This document shows positions 19,153-31,794 of a stretch of DNA of 64,000 nucleotides, piece by piece. Origin of the DNA: Diphasiastrum complanatum. Taxonomy: Eukaryota > Streptophyta > Lycopodiopsida > Lycopodiales > Lycopodiaceae. The translations under genes were made by a program, and so were the position numbers. The notes beneath the pieces are model-generated. The model made no database searches. It was given only the letters and a program-made list of their open reading frames with translations, and was not told the origin of the DNA. Positions within the stretch are counted from its first letter, which is position 1; each line of letters starts with the position of its first letter. The DNA is taken from positions 2,883,923 through 2,947,922 of the forward strand of contig CM055107.1 in assembly GCA_029204225.1 (NCBI GenBank), given 5' to 3'.

Positions 19153-22100
19153 TTATGAGAGGAGATTATTTAGCAGGTAAACAATCTGTCATTAATTCCA
19201 ATTGGATGGACCGAAAAATAATCTTTTAAGCATATATTGACATTGAAAAAAGTGCTCAGAAACTATGCAGGCAATATATGGTAAGCAAACACAGGAAGAA
19301 GAAGTTTAACATTGGTCAGCGAGCTGGTAGAGAAGCATAATCAGAAATCAAGGCGATGTGCTAGTGGAATTGGATGAGAAATCCTTTAACAAAGAGGGTT
19401 TTGGTAAATTACAAGTTCAATTGCAATCGGAGAGGAATAAGTCATAATCACAACAAATCAATGATTTGGTGTTTTTGGTCTTCCAAATCAAAGTGTTAAC
19501 ATTTTGGACATACTCTTAGTGTTTTAACTGATTCAAATTTGTCACAAGTGATTTATAACACTTGCAAGTAAGCTGTTGCTGGGTAGCCTTAGCATGAAAA
19601 TTGAGAAAGGTTTCAAAGGATCATCTGGTAAATGGGTAGACAGTTGGGGGTAAGAAATGGAGTTTCAGTATCTAGCGTGAGGAGGAAATTGTCACATGAT
19701 TGCTAAGTTAATGAAATAGGAAGTTGTGGTGTTGAGTTACACACTTTCAACCCTGATTTCATCATTGGCTGTTTCTTCTAACTCGATTGGATACAAGTCA
19801 CTTGCGCAACGTAGGGTCTAGGTTTGCTGTTCCTGTAAGTTCCAAACTATCAAATATAGTTTTATGCTATGGACATGGGGATTAATGAAGTCACCATATA
19901 TGTATTGGCTACGTAAAGTCTTTTTTGTGCTTCAGATTAGGATCCAAATTATTAAATATAGTCCTAATGGTGCATTATGGTTAAGAATGAATTCACTTCA
20001 AAAATGCAAATAGAAATGATCAGCTTTGTTTCTTTTTTTGAATGGATGTTCACTCTATAGCATTACAGTTGTCCAAGTTATTTTCATTCTTACATTTCCT
20101 TTCCTGTTCTCTCCAAAGATGGAGATTTGAGTCTAGTTGATAAAGCAGTACGCAATTCTGGGAAAGATTTCTGCTTGAAGATGCTATTACAAAATGCTTG
20201 GAAAGATCACAGTGTGAAGAATATTCACTTTAGGGTGATTTGACAAGGCCTACAATAATGTCAATTTTCAAAATTTTGTTATGCAGTTGTGCTTGATACC
20301 ATTTGCTTGCCGTGCTCTTCATCTTTGTCCTGCCCTTAGGTGCTTTGAACTGTGATACATTTAATTAGTATATTTGAGTAGTCCGATTAAACTCTTTTGT
20401 TGGAACTCTTATGAGTTTCTTGTAAACAAACTGATATTCTTAACCTTTGCTGACAAAACATGTACCTCAATATCTGTAAGCTAAAGGATAACTAGATGTC
20501 GCACTTAGCTTAAGGTGGCAAACAAGTAAATGCAGGCTTGCAGATTGATGGCTTTAACTGTGGAGCATCCCTAAAATTTTGCAGCTAGCAGATTCTGGTT
20601 CGGTGCTGGAGACAGGCATTGTATGGGTGTATGTTGTCTTATATTTTGCATGTGCAATTTAAATGTTGTGTTGGTACACTGGAAGTGGCTTTGTAAAATT
20701 AACCAGTTATTCATCTTAATCGCCACCATGAAACGGTTTTGAGTATGAGATTATAATCAGATTAGTCAGATCAGAAACGATTCCATCCTTGACTTAGCTG
20801 ATGTCCTGTCATATACTTATTGTGTGCTAGTTTTTTATTGTTCTATTTCTTGTGATTTCAGAGAATTTTAAGTAGTTCCATGTTACCCGTTTTGCCGACT
20901 TTGAGCAAGGAAAGGGGTTCTTATTGTGTGCTAGTTTTTTATTGTTCTATTTCTTGTGATTTCAGAGAATTTTAAGTACCATGTTACCCATTTTGCCGAC
21001 TTTGAGCAAGGAAAGGGGTTCAGTTGTGAAATTTTGTCACTTGTGTTGAATTCTGCCCGAGGTGCTGATCTTTTGTCTTTTGCAATTAGTCAGGGGCACA
21101 TCTTTTGAAAATGGAATATTTGCGGCAGGGAAGAGGTTCAGTTGTGAAACTTGTCATTTCTCATGTTGAGATCTCCCTGAGGTCGTTATCTTTTGTCGTT
21201 CTGGAATTTCAGGGACACCTGTTGAAACTGGAATATTTGTACAATGAGACCTGTTACACATCAATTCAGTTGATAGTGTGAATAGCTCATTTCTTTTTGT
21301 GCGTGATTCACTCCTGAACTTTGTTCTTGTATGTACTGTTGATAAATTATCCTTTTGTTAGAAGATTCAATTTTCACTTGTAGACGTCCCTTAAATACAC
21401 TTATAAGTGATACTCTTCAGAAATTTTTGGCTCTTCTTCATGCGCAATGCATCTCTCTCTTCTTTTAAAGTTTTGCATGATCTTGGGATGTGGTAATTCA
21501 GGTAGTGTTAAGCTGAATGCTTTGTACTTTTCTTTTTTGTACTCAAATTAGTGTTTGGCAAGTTCCGAAATAGCTCTGGTTTATTGGTCTTGACCATGTG
21601 CTCAATTTGAGGGGTATCCCATCTTAACATAATCAACAAAGAAACAATGAACTACATGACAATTACAATCTTGATGAATCAACTGCATTACTAAATGTCC
21701 TCAGATTAGAAAGCAGGGATTAGGCTATATGACTTGCCAGAATCTGTTGCAGGAGTTTGGTAATATGCATCCAAAAACTATAGAGATTATATAGTTTCTA
21801 TGGATATGGAGTTTTCTTAAAACATACTGGAGTCATATGCGTCTAAAATCCTAGTCCATGCAGTAACTATGAATATGATAGTTCCTGGAAACAACTGAAG
21901 TGTCTTTCAGCAAATTTTTGATTTAAAGTTGTTCACTTGATAGCAAATTCTTTCAGATAGACTAGATCTATTTTCATGAGCTATAACATACGGTGGTTAG
22001 TATTCGGTGTTTTGGAAGATTTTTTCTTTGGTAGAGTATGTTTTTCACTTCTAGCATACATATTTATAGAGGAGCATCAATGTCTTCGCACCTTTACATC

Positions 22101-22460
22101 AAATTTTATGGTTGTAGAAGCAGCTTTGTGTACACTTTTATGCCATGTGATAAACAATTTAATTGCCATGCAAGATTACATGACTATTGGAAACAAATAA
22201 ATCAGGAGTGAATGATGCTCATGTGAATAATTACTCATCAAAAGATAAGAGAAGGTAAACACTCCTCATTTATGCTACAAACAGGATGCTGAGTATTATA
22301 TGATGTTGTGTATGATTTGAACCAATTTGGTGAGAAGTGCTAGTTCACACATTTGATGTTGTGTATTGTGAAATCTTGAGGTCTATAGATGGAGTATGTA
22401 AACATACATGAATGTAGGGAATATGTAGATATTAGTGGAGTAAAATTTGTTTATTTGAAT
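19153..22460. other. 3' flank of the CCCH gene, no gene seen
   Basis: AT-rich DNA with only short frames. It contains a 103-bp tandem duplication (20818-21023: TTATTGTGTGCTAG through GAAAGGGGTTC twice) that differs by a short deletion and a few substitutions. The first part is probably 3' UTR and downstream DNA of the CCCH gene. No poly(A) site could be fixed with confidence. Confidence 0.5.
20818..21023. repeat. 103-bp tandem duplication
   Basis: Two adjacent near-identical units (20818 and 20921) share TTTTTATTGTTCTATTTC and TTTTGCCGACTTTGAGCAAG. The second lacks four bases in AAGTAGTTCC. The high identity suggests a recent slippage or repair event. Confidence 0.9.
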
Positions 22461-22461
22461 C

Positions 22462-22601
<140 letters not shown>

Positions 22602-22923
22602 TCATATTGATATATTGTCCTTCAAAATTCACAATTGAAAGGGTTGGTAATATAGCTACTTACCTTATGTGTTCTGTGGTTTTGAAAGTAGAATGTCCAA
22701 TTTGATAGAGGTCGTGTATGTTATGGAGCATTACGATTATCAATGTGTTTTTGAGATTGTGCGTCTAACCTTTTGAATGTGTGCAATTAAAGGGGATGGT
22801 GGCTCTAATTCTAGGGTTCAATTCCCTAGGTTCCTCTTGATGTGTAGTGCATAATTTCTAATTGCCCTACCTATCCTCAACACATTTATTATATAGTCAA
22901 ACATAGGTTTGTGATGGGCTTGG

Positions 22924-23051
<128 letters not shown>

Positions 23052-23599
23052 GCTTTTACTCCCTATCCCAGTACTTACAGTTGTACATTTGTAATTATTT
23101 GTATTTAATGAAATCCATTGGCCTGTGGTGACCATTGTAATTAAGCTGAATCTCCAGAGTCATACTTAGCTTTGGCATGGGGTATTGGGCCATTTATTTG
23201 GACTGGTTGGATTGACCTGAGACCAAAAGAGAGACTCCTTCTCAGTTTTTATGTAGCAAACACTAGCCGGAGATGTAGCAACTAGTCCTTGAATGTTGTA
23301 TGAGTATGATATGTACTGTAGGAAAGAAATTAGTAAGTTTTTTACGTTTTTACTTTGCATACCTTTGGTTGTTTGATGATTGGTACTTAGATAGAGTTTG
23401 ACGTTTGGCATTAGAGCGCAAGGAAGACCATGTCACTGTGGGCTAGAGGGCTACAAACCCTAAAATAATTTTGAATTTTGTGAATATGCTGCCATCGCAG
23501 GACTACAACAAGGGCTTGAAACGATAGAAGTAGAAAAGCTCCAAGTAGTCTACATCGAATCAGAAACAGACTCAAGGTCAAGAACAATCATCGAATCCA

Positions 23600-23893
23600 C
23601 ATTCGTCGAAGAAGATGTTTTGCAGTTACAACATCTCCTAAAGTTGAAATGGACGAAGGCGCCTTTATGGTCAAAGACAAATACGCGAATTCGGATGATT
23701 CGTGGTTTCTGGATTCTGGAGCTACTCAACATATGACCAATCATCGTGAGATTTTCCAATCTTGTATACGCCTTACAACACAAAGAAGTATGTTCATCTT
23801 GGTGACGATAGTACTCACACTATCGAAGGTAAAGGTACTATAAGATTAAGATTCCAACATGTTCAATTCAAACTACTGTCAAAAGTCGTTCTA
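23600..23893 (+). pseudogene. Ty1/copia gag-pol fragment (protease region)
   Basis: The frame reads a Cys-containing gag tail and then DEGAFMVKD and DSWFLDSGATQHMTNH. This is the copia aspartic protease with its DSGA catalytic motif. A frameshift follows near 23790, after which HLGDDSTHTIEGKG continues the same domain in another phase, and the similarity ends near 23890. No integrase or reverse transcriptase follows, so this is a short relic. Confidence 0.8.
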
Positions 23894-24895
23894 TAATCCT
23901 CTCCGATTCTCTTCCATCTGCATCTCCTGTTAATCAATTAGCTCTACTCGATGTTCCCTTATATTCTATAAATAATGAAAGTTATATTTCATTTAATGAT
24001 AAAAAAAATGTTTTGAATTTGAGAGAGGATGAAATGCTCTCAATTTTTGCTCAAAATTTATCAAAATTTTCTGACATTGTTGATTACACATATGATAACG
24101 TTGAAAGTGAGATAGATTATGATAAAGATGGCAATTGGAAATCTGGCAATGAGCCTTGGAGGCCATGATTGAAAAACCTAAAGCCTATGAAAAAACTTTG
24201 CCTACAAAGGAGGAATTTTTGGAATTCCAAAAAAAATATCTCCCAAGGCCTAGATATATCCCCTCCGAAAATGTAGAGGCCATTGGAGGACATGACATTA
24301 GCAGAGCAAACATCGTTGAATACGATGATTATGATCTGGCACGTAGATATTATATTGGTATTGATATTGTTCAGTTTTCTTATTTCAAACACTGTGTTAA
24401 AGTATGAGTTTGCAATGTTATGTATCATTCTAAATTTATTTTTTTTCTCGTTTACAAGATGCTATTGAAATTGATGCCTTTGGTATGAGACATGGAGGCG
24501 TCCAAGGTAAATCAGCCGGGAGAAAGGATGTGTCTCTATCTCATTATTTGAAAAACTTTCAAAAATAATGAGATTTGTATATATCATACATCTTTTAATC
24601 CATATGCAACCACTGTCATTATGGCCATCAAATCATTATCAGTTTGTTTAGGAGGCCATAAGTACGCAAGAGGAACATATAAAATAATATTTGTGAAAAG
24701 GGATTTGGCTATCAAAATATTGGGTTATACTCCCAATGAGACTACAAAAAGATCATCCGCAATGGCCCTTTATTCGGGTTACATTGATATGAGCAAAAGG
24801 AAAAATTTAGAATTTTTGGATCCATATGAAAGGAGATTATTCCTTCATGACAATAGCATTCGTTTGAATCTTGAAGAGGATGATGATGATAGTTA
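23894..24895 (+). other. Three unrecognised coding-like segments, possibly one spliced gene or element
   Basis: Consecutive open segments occur on one strand. An acidic segment of about 90 codons ends at a TGA near 24170. The next begins MEAMIEKPKAYEKTLPTKEE and includes PRPRYIPSENVEAIGGHD, with a plausible 100-bp intron (GT near 24357, AG near 24459) leading to FGMRHGGVQGKSAGRKD. A further frame (24621-24893) contains GYTPNETTKRSSAMALYSGY and ends in a run of Asp. Codon use and residue composition look like real protein rather than noise, and the parts join with one intron and small frameshifts. I do not recognise the family. It begins exactly where a copia fragment ends, so it may be mobile or captured DNA. 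Confidence 0.45.
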
Positions 24896-24897
24896 AA

Positions 24898-25137
24898 CAA
24901 TTTTCTGTAATAGATTTTTGATATATTACAAGGATCTCTCTTTTGTTGCCACGAGCTTCTACAAGAAACTATTTCACGAATCTTTCGAGTTGACTGCAAG
25001 ACAAATTTTGCGAATCTTTTGAGGTTGATTACGAATAAAAATGTTTCGAGTTCGTGTTCGTTTCTTTCTTATCCTTTGTCAAGTAAACTATGTGCTCTGT
25101 TAGTAGAATCAAGATCTGTCTGATTAGTTGTTCTACA
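24898..25137 (-). repeat. Possible 3' LTR remnant of copia relic A
   Basis: The segment follows the putative polypurine tract and on the minus strand begins TGTAGAACA. It contains several near-repeats of ACGAATCTTTCGAG/GCGAATCTTTTGAG. No second LTR copy was found in the window, so the far end and the LTR call are uncertain. Confidence 0.35.
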
Positions 25138-27635
25138 ACTCCCTCTCAAAGTGACAGTTGGATTAACCCCAATCTTCTTTGCTGCTTCTCGAACAAAGCT
25201 TTATTGGGTGGCTTTGTAAAGATATCAGCTGTCATTTCCTCTGTGGGTATGAAGATTGTCTTCAGTATCTTCTTCTTGACTAAGTTCCGAATCACATGAT
25301 ACTTGATAGCTATGTGCTTCGTTTTTGAGTGAAATACAAGATCTTTTGTAAGATAGATTGCTAAAGTGTTATCCATTAACAAGACATAAGGTTCAAAAAT
25401 AGATTCATCAAATCCTTCCAACATCTGTTTGATCCATATTAGCTCGTTTGTCATCTTGGCTGCTGCTACATATTTGGCCTCACAGGAAGATTGAGCTACT
25501 GTTGTTTGCTTCTTGCTTATCCAGAGTATGGCTGCGCTAGATGCTAGAGTACAACCTCCTGAAATACTTTTGCTATTATCTTTCATGGATGCCCAGCTTG
25601 CGTGACTGTAAGATTCGATGTAAAATCCAGCTTCCTTCAAACAACACAATCCATAGTCTTTCGTTTCCTAGAGATATTGTAGTACTCTCTTTGCCAACTT
25701 CCAATGCAACGATCTTGGGTTTTGATTATATTGGCTCAGCCTATATACTGCAAACGCTATATAAGGTCTGGTGTTGTCTGCTAGATATAACAATGATCCA
25801 ATTAGCTACGATAGAGTGTTTTGGCCATTCGTTCCTCTTCCTCGAGAGTCTGCGGACAATCTGCCTTGCTCAGTATCGTTCCATGTATCATGGGAGTATG
25901 CACACCTTTGCATTCGAGCATGTTAAAGTCTTCAATTATCTTTTGAGTGTATTTTTGTATTCTAGAAGATACAACTTACCATCTTCAAAGTCTCTCACGA
26001 TCTACAAGCCTAGATAAATTTTAGCTTCTCCTAGGTCAGCGATCTCAAATATTTCAGAAATGTCTCTTTTGACATCTGAAATTAAGTTATCTCGTCTTGA
26101 GAAGATAAGTGTGTCATCAACATAGACAGCTAGAATGATTATTTCATTTTGGACATGCTTGATATAGACATTTGACTCAGCAAAAAGAGGTTTGAAGCCT
26201 AAGAAACATAATGCTTCGTCCTTCTTTCTATACCATTGTCTCGCTGCTTGTTTCAGACCACTTTTATTCATGTGACATTCGTATTCTGGATATTCTTGGC
26301 TTACAAATCCAAGTGGTTGGTCCATGAATAAGTCTTCTTCCAATTCTGCGTGCAAGAAAGCAGTTTTCTCATCTACAATATGGATTTTCAAATCATGAGT
26401 CATTGCATACACAAATAACAAACGAACTGATATATGTTTGACTACAAGTGAAAAAGTATCAGTGTAGTCGATCCCATACTTCTGTGAAAATCCTTTAGCA
26501 ACTAATCTTGCCTTGTATCTGATGTTTTCTCCATCAAGACTTGTTTTGATCTTGTAGGTCCACTTGTACTTGACTGGTTTTCTGCCATCAGGTATAGGTG
26601 CAAGTGTCCATATATTATTCTTATACATGGATGACATTTCATCCTCCATTGCCTGAATTCAGCGATCTTTATCTGGTCCATCAACAGCTTCCTCGAACGT
26701 TTGAGGTTCCTCAGAGAATCCACAAAATTTGATGGTTGTATTAAAAACATCCTGACCATACCTTTCTGGTGGTTTACGTTGTCTGTCAGATCTTCTCACA
26801 TGTGATTTCGAGTTTGATTATGCAGGTTTCAAGTTCGATTCTGATTCGAACTTTTCTACTGGAATTTGAACTGGCAATTCAAGTCTGTCAGACACTTGAT
26901 CTTGACCTCCCTCTGAATTTGGTAATTCTCTTTCATCTTCTGCTTGTTTTTCTTCTGTTGTTGTTGGTAGCTCATAATATTTTGAGAATTTCATAGCCGA
27001 CTAGATCATTGTCTGCTATGTATTTTGTCTCATCAAATTTAACATCTCGAACAACTTTTATCTTGCCAGTTTCAGGTACATAAACACGATAATATGACGA
27101 ATGTAACTCGAATCTTACCAAGAAACCTTGTTCTGTCTTTTCATCAAGTTTCTTTCTCAACTTATCTGGTATGTGCATATACACTGCACATCCGAATGTC
27201 CGAACATGTGCAAGATTTGGCTTCGATTCCACCATAACTCATGAGGAGTTTTATCCGGTATTCAAGATTTCAGAATACAATTATGAAGATAATTTGATAT
27301 AGCCACTGCTTCTGCCCACAACAGTTTTGGTGCCTTTACATGAGCCGTCATACACGTTGCAGCTTCCATCAGTGTACAATTCCTTCGTTCAGCTATTCCA
27401 TTATGTTGAGGTGTGGAAGATGCAGTCTTCGTGTGCATAATACCTTGATTAGTACAGTAAGCTTTGAATTCGTTGGAAATGTACTCACCTCCACGATTTG
27501 TGCGAATTTGCTTCAGCTTATTGCTTGTCAGCTTGTCAGCCCAATTCATATACTCAACGAATTTCTCGAAAGCTTCAGATTTGGTATGAATAAAGTATAC
27601 TATAGCGAACTTATGGAGGAAGAAACTGTGACAAT
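25138..27635 (-). pseudogene. Ty1/copia pol relic A: integrase core, reverse transcriptase, RNase H
   Basis: Read from right to left: integrase core (KLKQIRTNRGGEYIS and STPQHNGIAERRN, 27300-27630); integrase C-terminal part (VRTFGCAVYMHIPDK, 26972-27235); reverse transcriptase (26002-26649) with ARLVAKGFSQKYGIDYTDTF and the catalytic VYVDDTLIF; RNase H (25146-25649) with SSAAILWISKKQTTVAQSS and DIFTKP near its end. A purine run (GAGAGGGAGT on the minus strand) follows the RNase H end and is probably the polypurine tract, with a 3' LTR starting TGTAGAACA at 25137. Stops and frameshifts separate the pieces. Gag and protease are missing. Confidence 0.88.
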
Positions 27636-28235
27636 GATTCCTTTGCTTCCCTTTGTCACTATAAGTGAGCCTTGATGGCTCGACCCTCACTCTTGTTGAT
27701 CTTCTTGGCTCCTTTGGATCTTGAGCAAGATCCTCTTGGTCTTCAACTCCTTGAAGCTCCTCCTTGGCCATAGCATGATCATTGATAGGATGAGAGTTGT
27801 TGGAAAGCACCTTCTCTTTGCCATTGAGAGATTCATCAAAAAGTACATCTCTACTTACAGCAAGTTTCTTGGTAGTAGGATCAAATATCCTATAAGCTTT
27901 ACTACTTTCACTATAACCAACAAAGATGCCTTTAAAAGAAGTAGCATCTTCCTTCTTCCTTACTTCTAAAGGAATGTGTACATAACAAGTACATCCAAAA
28001 AATTTCAAATCACTAAGATTTGGCTTTTTGTCATACAATGCTTCATAAGGTGTGAGTCCTTCAATGGCACTATTAGTCATTCTATTACATAGAAAGTTTG
28101 CACATAAAATAGCTTCTCCCCAAAACGAAATAGGAAGAGATGCATCTAATCTCAACGCTTTAGCACACTCACATAGTGTTCTATTTTTCCTCTCGGCCAC
28201 CCCATTTTGTTGTGGGGTGCATGTGCAAGTAAACT
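27636..28235 (-). pseudogene. Ty1/copia integrase relic B, fused in frame to relic A
   Basis: The minus strand reads MAERKNRTLCECAKALRLDA, then PNLSDLKFFGCTCYVHIP, KGIFVGYSESSKAYRIFDP and EPRRSTRVRVEPSRLTYSD. These are the integrase end and following linker of a copia element different from relic A. Near 27635 the frame runs without a stop into the integrase core of relic A, so an upstream domain of one element follows a downstream domain of another. Both fragments are truncated. Confidence 0.85.
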
Positions 28236-28503
28236 AACTTGTTTGGATTTTCAGATTCAAACTTTGCTAGAGATAAAATGGATAGGAAATCCATAAGTGC
28301 TCATTGTATTTTCATAGATGATAGAGCTATATCATGGATGTCAAAGAAACAAGCCACGATCTCATTGTCATCTAATGAGGCCGAGTACAAAGCACTTACA
28401 CACTGCACAAAGGAGATGGTATGGATCAAGAGGATGATCAAGGATCTTCACTTGGTGGATTTATTAGAGAGCCCAATCATCTTTTGTGACAACCTATTAG
28501 CCT
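28236..28503 (+). pseudogene. Ty1/copia RNase H fragment on the opposite strand
   Basis: The plus strand reads GFSDSNFARDKMDRKSISAH, then ISWMSKKQATISLSSNEAEY and WIKRMIKDLHLV. This is a typical copia RNase H, cut off at both ends. It sits between minus-strand integrase and gag pieces, so this part of the cluster is inverted or inserted. Confidence 0.85.
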
Positions 28504-28760
28504 AAAAGTTGAGGAGAGTTAGATCTTGTCAAAGATCTCTTGAAAGGTTGCTTATGAGACTTGGAGAGTCCACAAGCTTCACAAAGCTTGCCACACTTGG
28601 ATATGGCTTTCTTACATTCATTTTCAAGCAATGTAATAACAACCTAGATCTCTTCTTGTACTTTACTAAATCTTGAGCTACTTGAGGTTCTTCTTCCACT
28701 CCAACAACAATGTCATACAAATCATGAAGCACTAATAATGACTCCATTCAAACTTTCCAA
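28504..28760 (-). pseudogene. Ty1/copia gag and gag-pre-integrase fragments
   Basis: On the minus strand one frame reads LHDLYDIVVGVEEEPQVAQD, similar to the N-terminal gag region, and shifts near 28620 to GKLCEACGLSKSHKQPFKRS, a gag-pre-integrase motif with its paired Cys. The region between these two domains (most of gag and all of protease) is deleted. Confidence 0.7.
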
Positions 28761-29400
28761 ATGGCATAATTAGTTAATGAAAGCCTTTCACTAGCTTCAA
28801 GTAAGAAGCCACCCATTGATGCCATTATTAGTATAAATGCACTTGAAACTTGGATGGTTTCACTTAGAGATCTGAACCTGTAGTGTCTTCCAGCAAACAA
28901 TAAGCTTATAGACCCGACCCTCCCACTCTAGAACAAATCTTGAATGATGGATCAATAGATTACAATCTCAACTTTGCAAATTCATTCCTTAATCTTTGGT
29001 TTATAGCACTCTTTCTCTCTCAACTTCAAAGTACACTCAAAAAACAGAATCAACTTCAATGTACTATAAACAAGCTTTAATCCATCTATATGATTGATTT
29101 AAACTGAGAACAAATCAATGGAATAGAAACAATGCAAGTGAAAGCTTGAAAAATGCACTAAATTGACTCAAAATTGGGTGTATAAAGCTCAAAATGCATC
29201 AAACTGAATTTTATTGACCAAAACAGGTTCTGTACGACTCCACACGTGTGGAAAGTACATCTGCAGCCCATAGCAAGATTTGGTACAAATATAATGGTTC
29301 TAGCTATCCATTCAAACTCGCTACCTCAATATTAGCTTGTTTCCAGAAACCTACCAATTTGGGTATAGTTTAGATCAATGTCTTCAATGCACTTGTACTT

Positions 29401-29413
29401 GGCTCTGATACCA
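29401..29413 (-). other. Primer-binding site (initiator Met tRNA type)
   Basis: On the minus strand TGGTATCAGAGCC directly follows the CA end of the adjacent LTR. This is the standard copia primer site complementary to the 3' end of plant initiator-Met tRNA. It orients the element leftward, matching the gag pieces at 28504-28760. Confidence 0.9.
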
Positions 29414-30246
29414 TGTCAAAGTACAGCAAAAAGGACCAAGAATGGATCTAAATCAGATCCACAAGTGTGTTTGGGTGTTAGATTAGATCAACCTATCAAT
29501 CTACACAATATTAGATAGCATTTAGATCACATCTACATCAAGAAATCTAACAAGAACAATAATTATCGATCAAAACTTGTACTTGTTGATTTCACACATG
29601 TGAAAACCTGTCAAAGTACGGAAAGCAAGCTGAGAATAAAGTATACTAAGCTTAGAACCCAATCAATGCATAAAATCACAAGACAAATGGAGAGATTGCT
29701 CAAAAAATGCACCAAAACCAAGATTTAGCTTCCATGTTCAGCCAAATGAGGCACTATATATACAAGAAGGAGAGCTCGAGCTGCTGCTGAGTCACTGATC
29801 TGGCACGTGTGAGAGTGCCTAGTCACCTAAGTATCCATCAATCACATCAAACTTGGCACATGGTCCATGACTTCCATGATTTAAGACACCTCCTTGATTT
29901 TGGGTGATTTTCTACATTATAGAAACCTAGATAAAAATCATCTACAAGTCTAAACTCGACCTCTACTGATCTTTCCACATGTGTGAGCAGACCTCTACAA
30001 GTGGGAGATCAATCCTACTCTCAATATGTTGCACATTCTACCAATAGAAAGGTGCCAAGTGGCATATAGCTAAAAAAAACTAGATTTTGACCATTTTAGC
30101 CAATAGAATTCTAATCAAATGATATGTACATACTAGATGACTAATCTAAATGGTAGATGCATTTAATTCACACGTGGGAACACTCTCCACACATGTGTAA
30201 ACATGATATGTACATAAATTGGCCTAGATCAAGCATAATTTTGACA
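29414..30246 (-). repeat. Copia 5' LTR (833 bp)
   Basis: The segment starts TGTCAAAG and ends TTTTGACA, a matching short inverted repeat with TG/CA ends, and sits next to the primer site. It contains several CACATGTG/CACACGTG palindromes that could act as promoter boxes. No partner LTR was found to the left, consistent with the scrambled, deleted internal region. Confidence 0.75.
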
Positions 30247-31690
30247 TTTTCACAGGTGGTAAATTAGAGACCTTGGTGATGTTGGTCTCATCAGGGTTGA
30301 CCTAAAGTTTAAACAATTCACATGTCCACAACTAGTCATTCATTTGTATCACATGTGAACAGTGACACAAATTCACAAATTACAAATGGTTCATGAATCA
30401 TCAACGTTAAGTATGAAAGTATTGGAGGTATTCAAACCACCCATCCTCAAGCTCATGGTCATGGAACTACCCTAGACCAGATTTCTTCCATAAAGGATGC
30501 AACACATGGGCAATTGCATGTAAAGGTCTATGAAACTAGTTCCATCTGCTTCCCCAATCTGTCTTTATCTCTTGAATCTTGTAAATTAAAAAATGAATGC
30601 CATTGATTCCGAGAAAGTTCGACCTTCAAATTTGAGACTAGATTTTTAAAATTGAAATGAAAGAAATTAGAATTTAGAAGGGCCAAGGAGGCCCGTGGGG
30701 GACCCCTCTCTATCTGTGAGAGATAGAATGGTGTGGAGTGGCTACAACCCAACAACAATCAATCTTGCCTCGTCCCAAAAGTCTGATGCCAAAATGATGC
30801 TCTCAAATCTCCTAGATCAAGACTCAATCAATCCGCTCCATTCTACCCATAAATTAGAAACAACCAGGGTGTGGTCTACTTTTAGGAGCCGTTCCAGGAC
30901 TATAAATATGAATGCAAACCTAAACACATTGCACAACTTAAATTTCACAAATTTTGAACAATCATCAATGCATCAAAGTTCAAACTTCAAAGCAAGTGCC
31001 AACAATCAAGATCCAGATAAGGCTTAAGCTAGGCTCTAGCTGCTAATTTCTAAAGTTTAAACCTTAAAATCCAAACCCATATTCTAAAATCTAGCATTGA
31101 GAATGAGACATCTATCATCAAAAATCAAGATTCAAAATTCAGCCCTTGTGGGAGCCGGTCTAAGGATCTCCAAATTCTTGAACCCTCTCTAAATTGCGAG
31201 GACCTTTTGTTGATTTCACACTTGTGGATTGTCCACAACATGTACTTGTGATCTCCTAAGGTGTGTAGATGCACCAAGATCAAGACTAGATTGAGATTCA
31301 AGATCAATCTTAGATCCTATGGCAAAAACACACTACTACATGCATTCAATCACTTCCAACTCTCACTCACACGTGTGGGAAGTGTTCCAAAAGTATTCTA
31401 AGTAAAAACAAGCTGCTCTCCTCGAGTAGAGAGAGAAAAACCATCATGAGCTCTCCGATAGAGAGAGAAAGCTAGAAATTCAATGACACTCAAAATCCAC
31501 TCAATCTCAAAATCAATTAGATCCAAATGAGGAGTACAATGATACTAGTAGATCCATGAGCTACCACTATGCTTAACTATTTTGATTTTGAATTTTGAAT
31601 TTTGCAATGTGCATGATGATAGTGATTGTCACTTGTAGACTATATTGATTAAATGTTTCTTTGTTGTTGCAATAGGATCAATTGCTAGGC
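30247..31690. other. Non-coding stretch with CACACGTGTG-type words
   Basis: No gene recognised. Palindromic CACATGTG/CACACGTGTGG words recur (about 30321, 30350, 31221, 31366), continuing from the LTR and its leader. Confidence 0.45.
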
Positions 31691-31794
31691 TTCATGCATC
31701 CACCTCGGTCAAGATGAGACAGAGCCAGACACTGGCACATCTACACCACATGTAGATGTAGCTGGCCCCTCTACTTCTAGACCCCCACGGAGAG

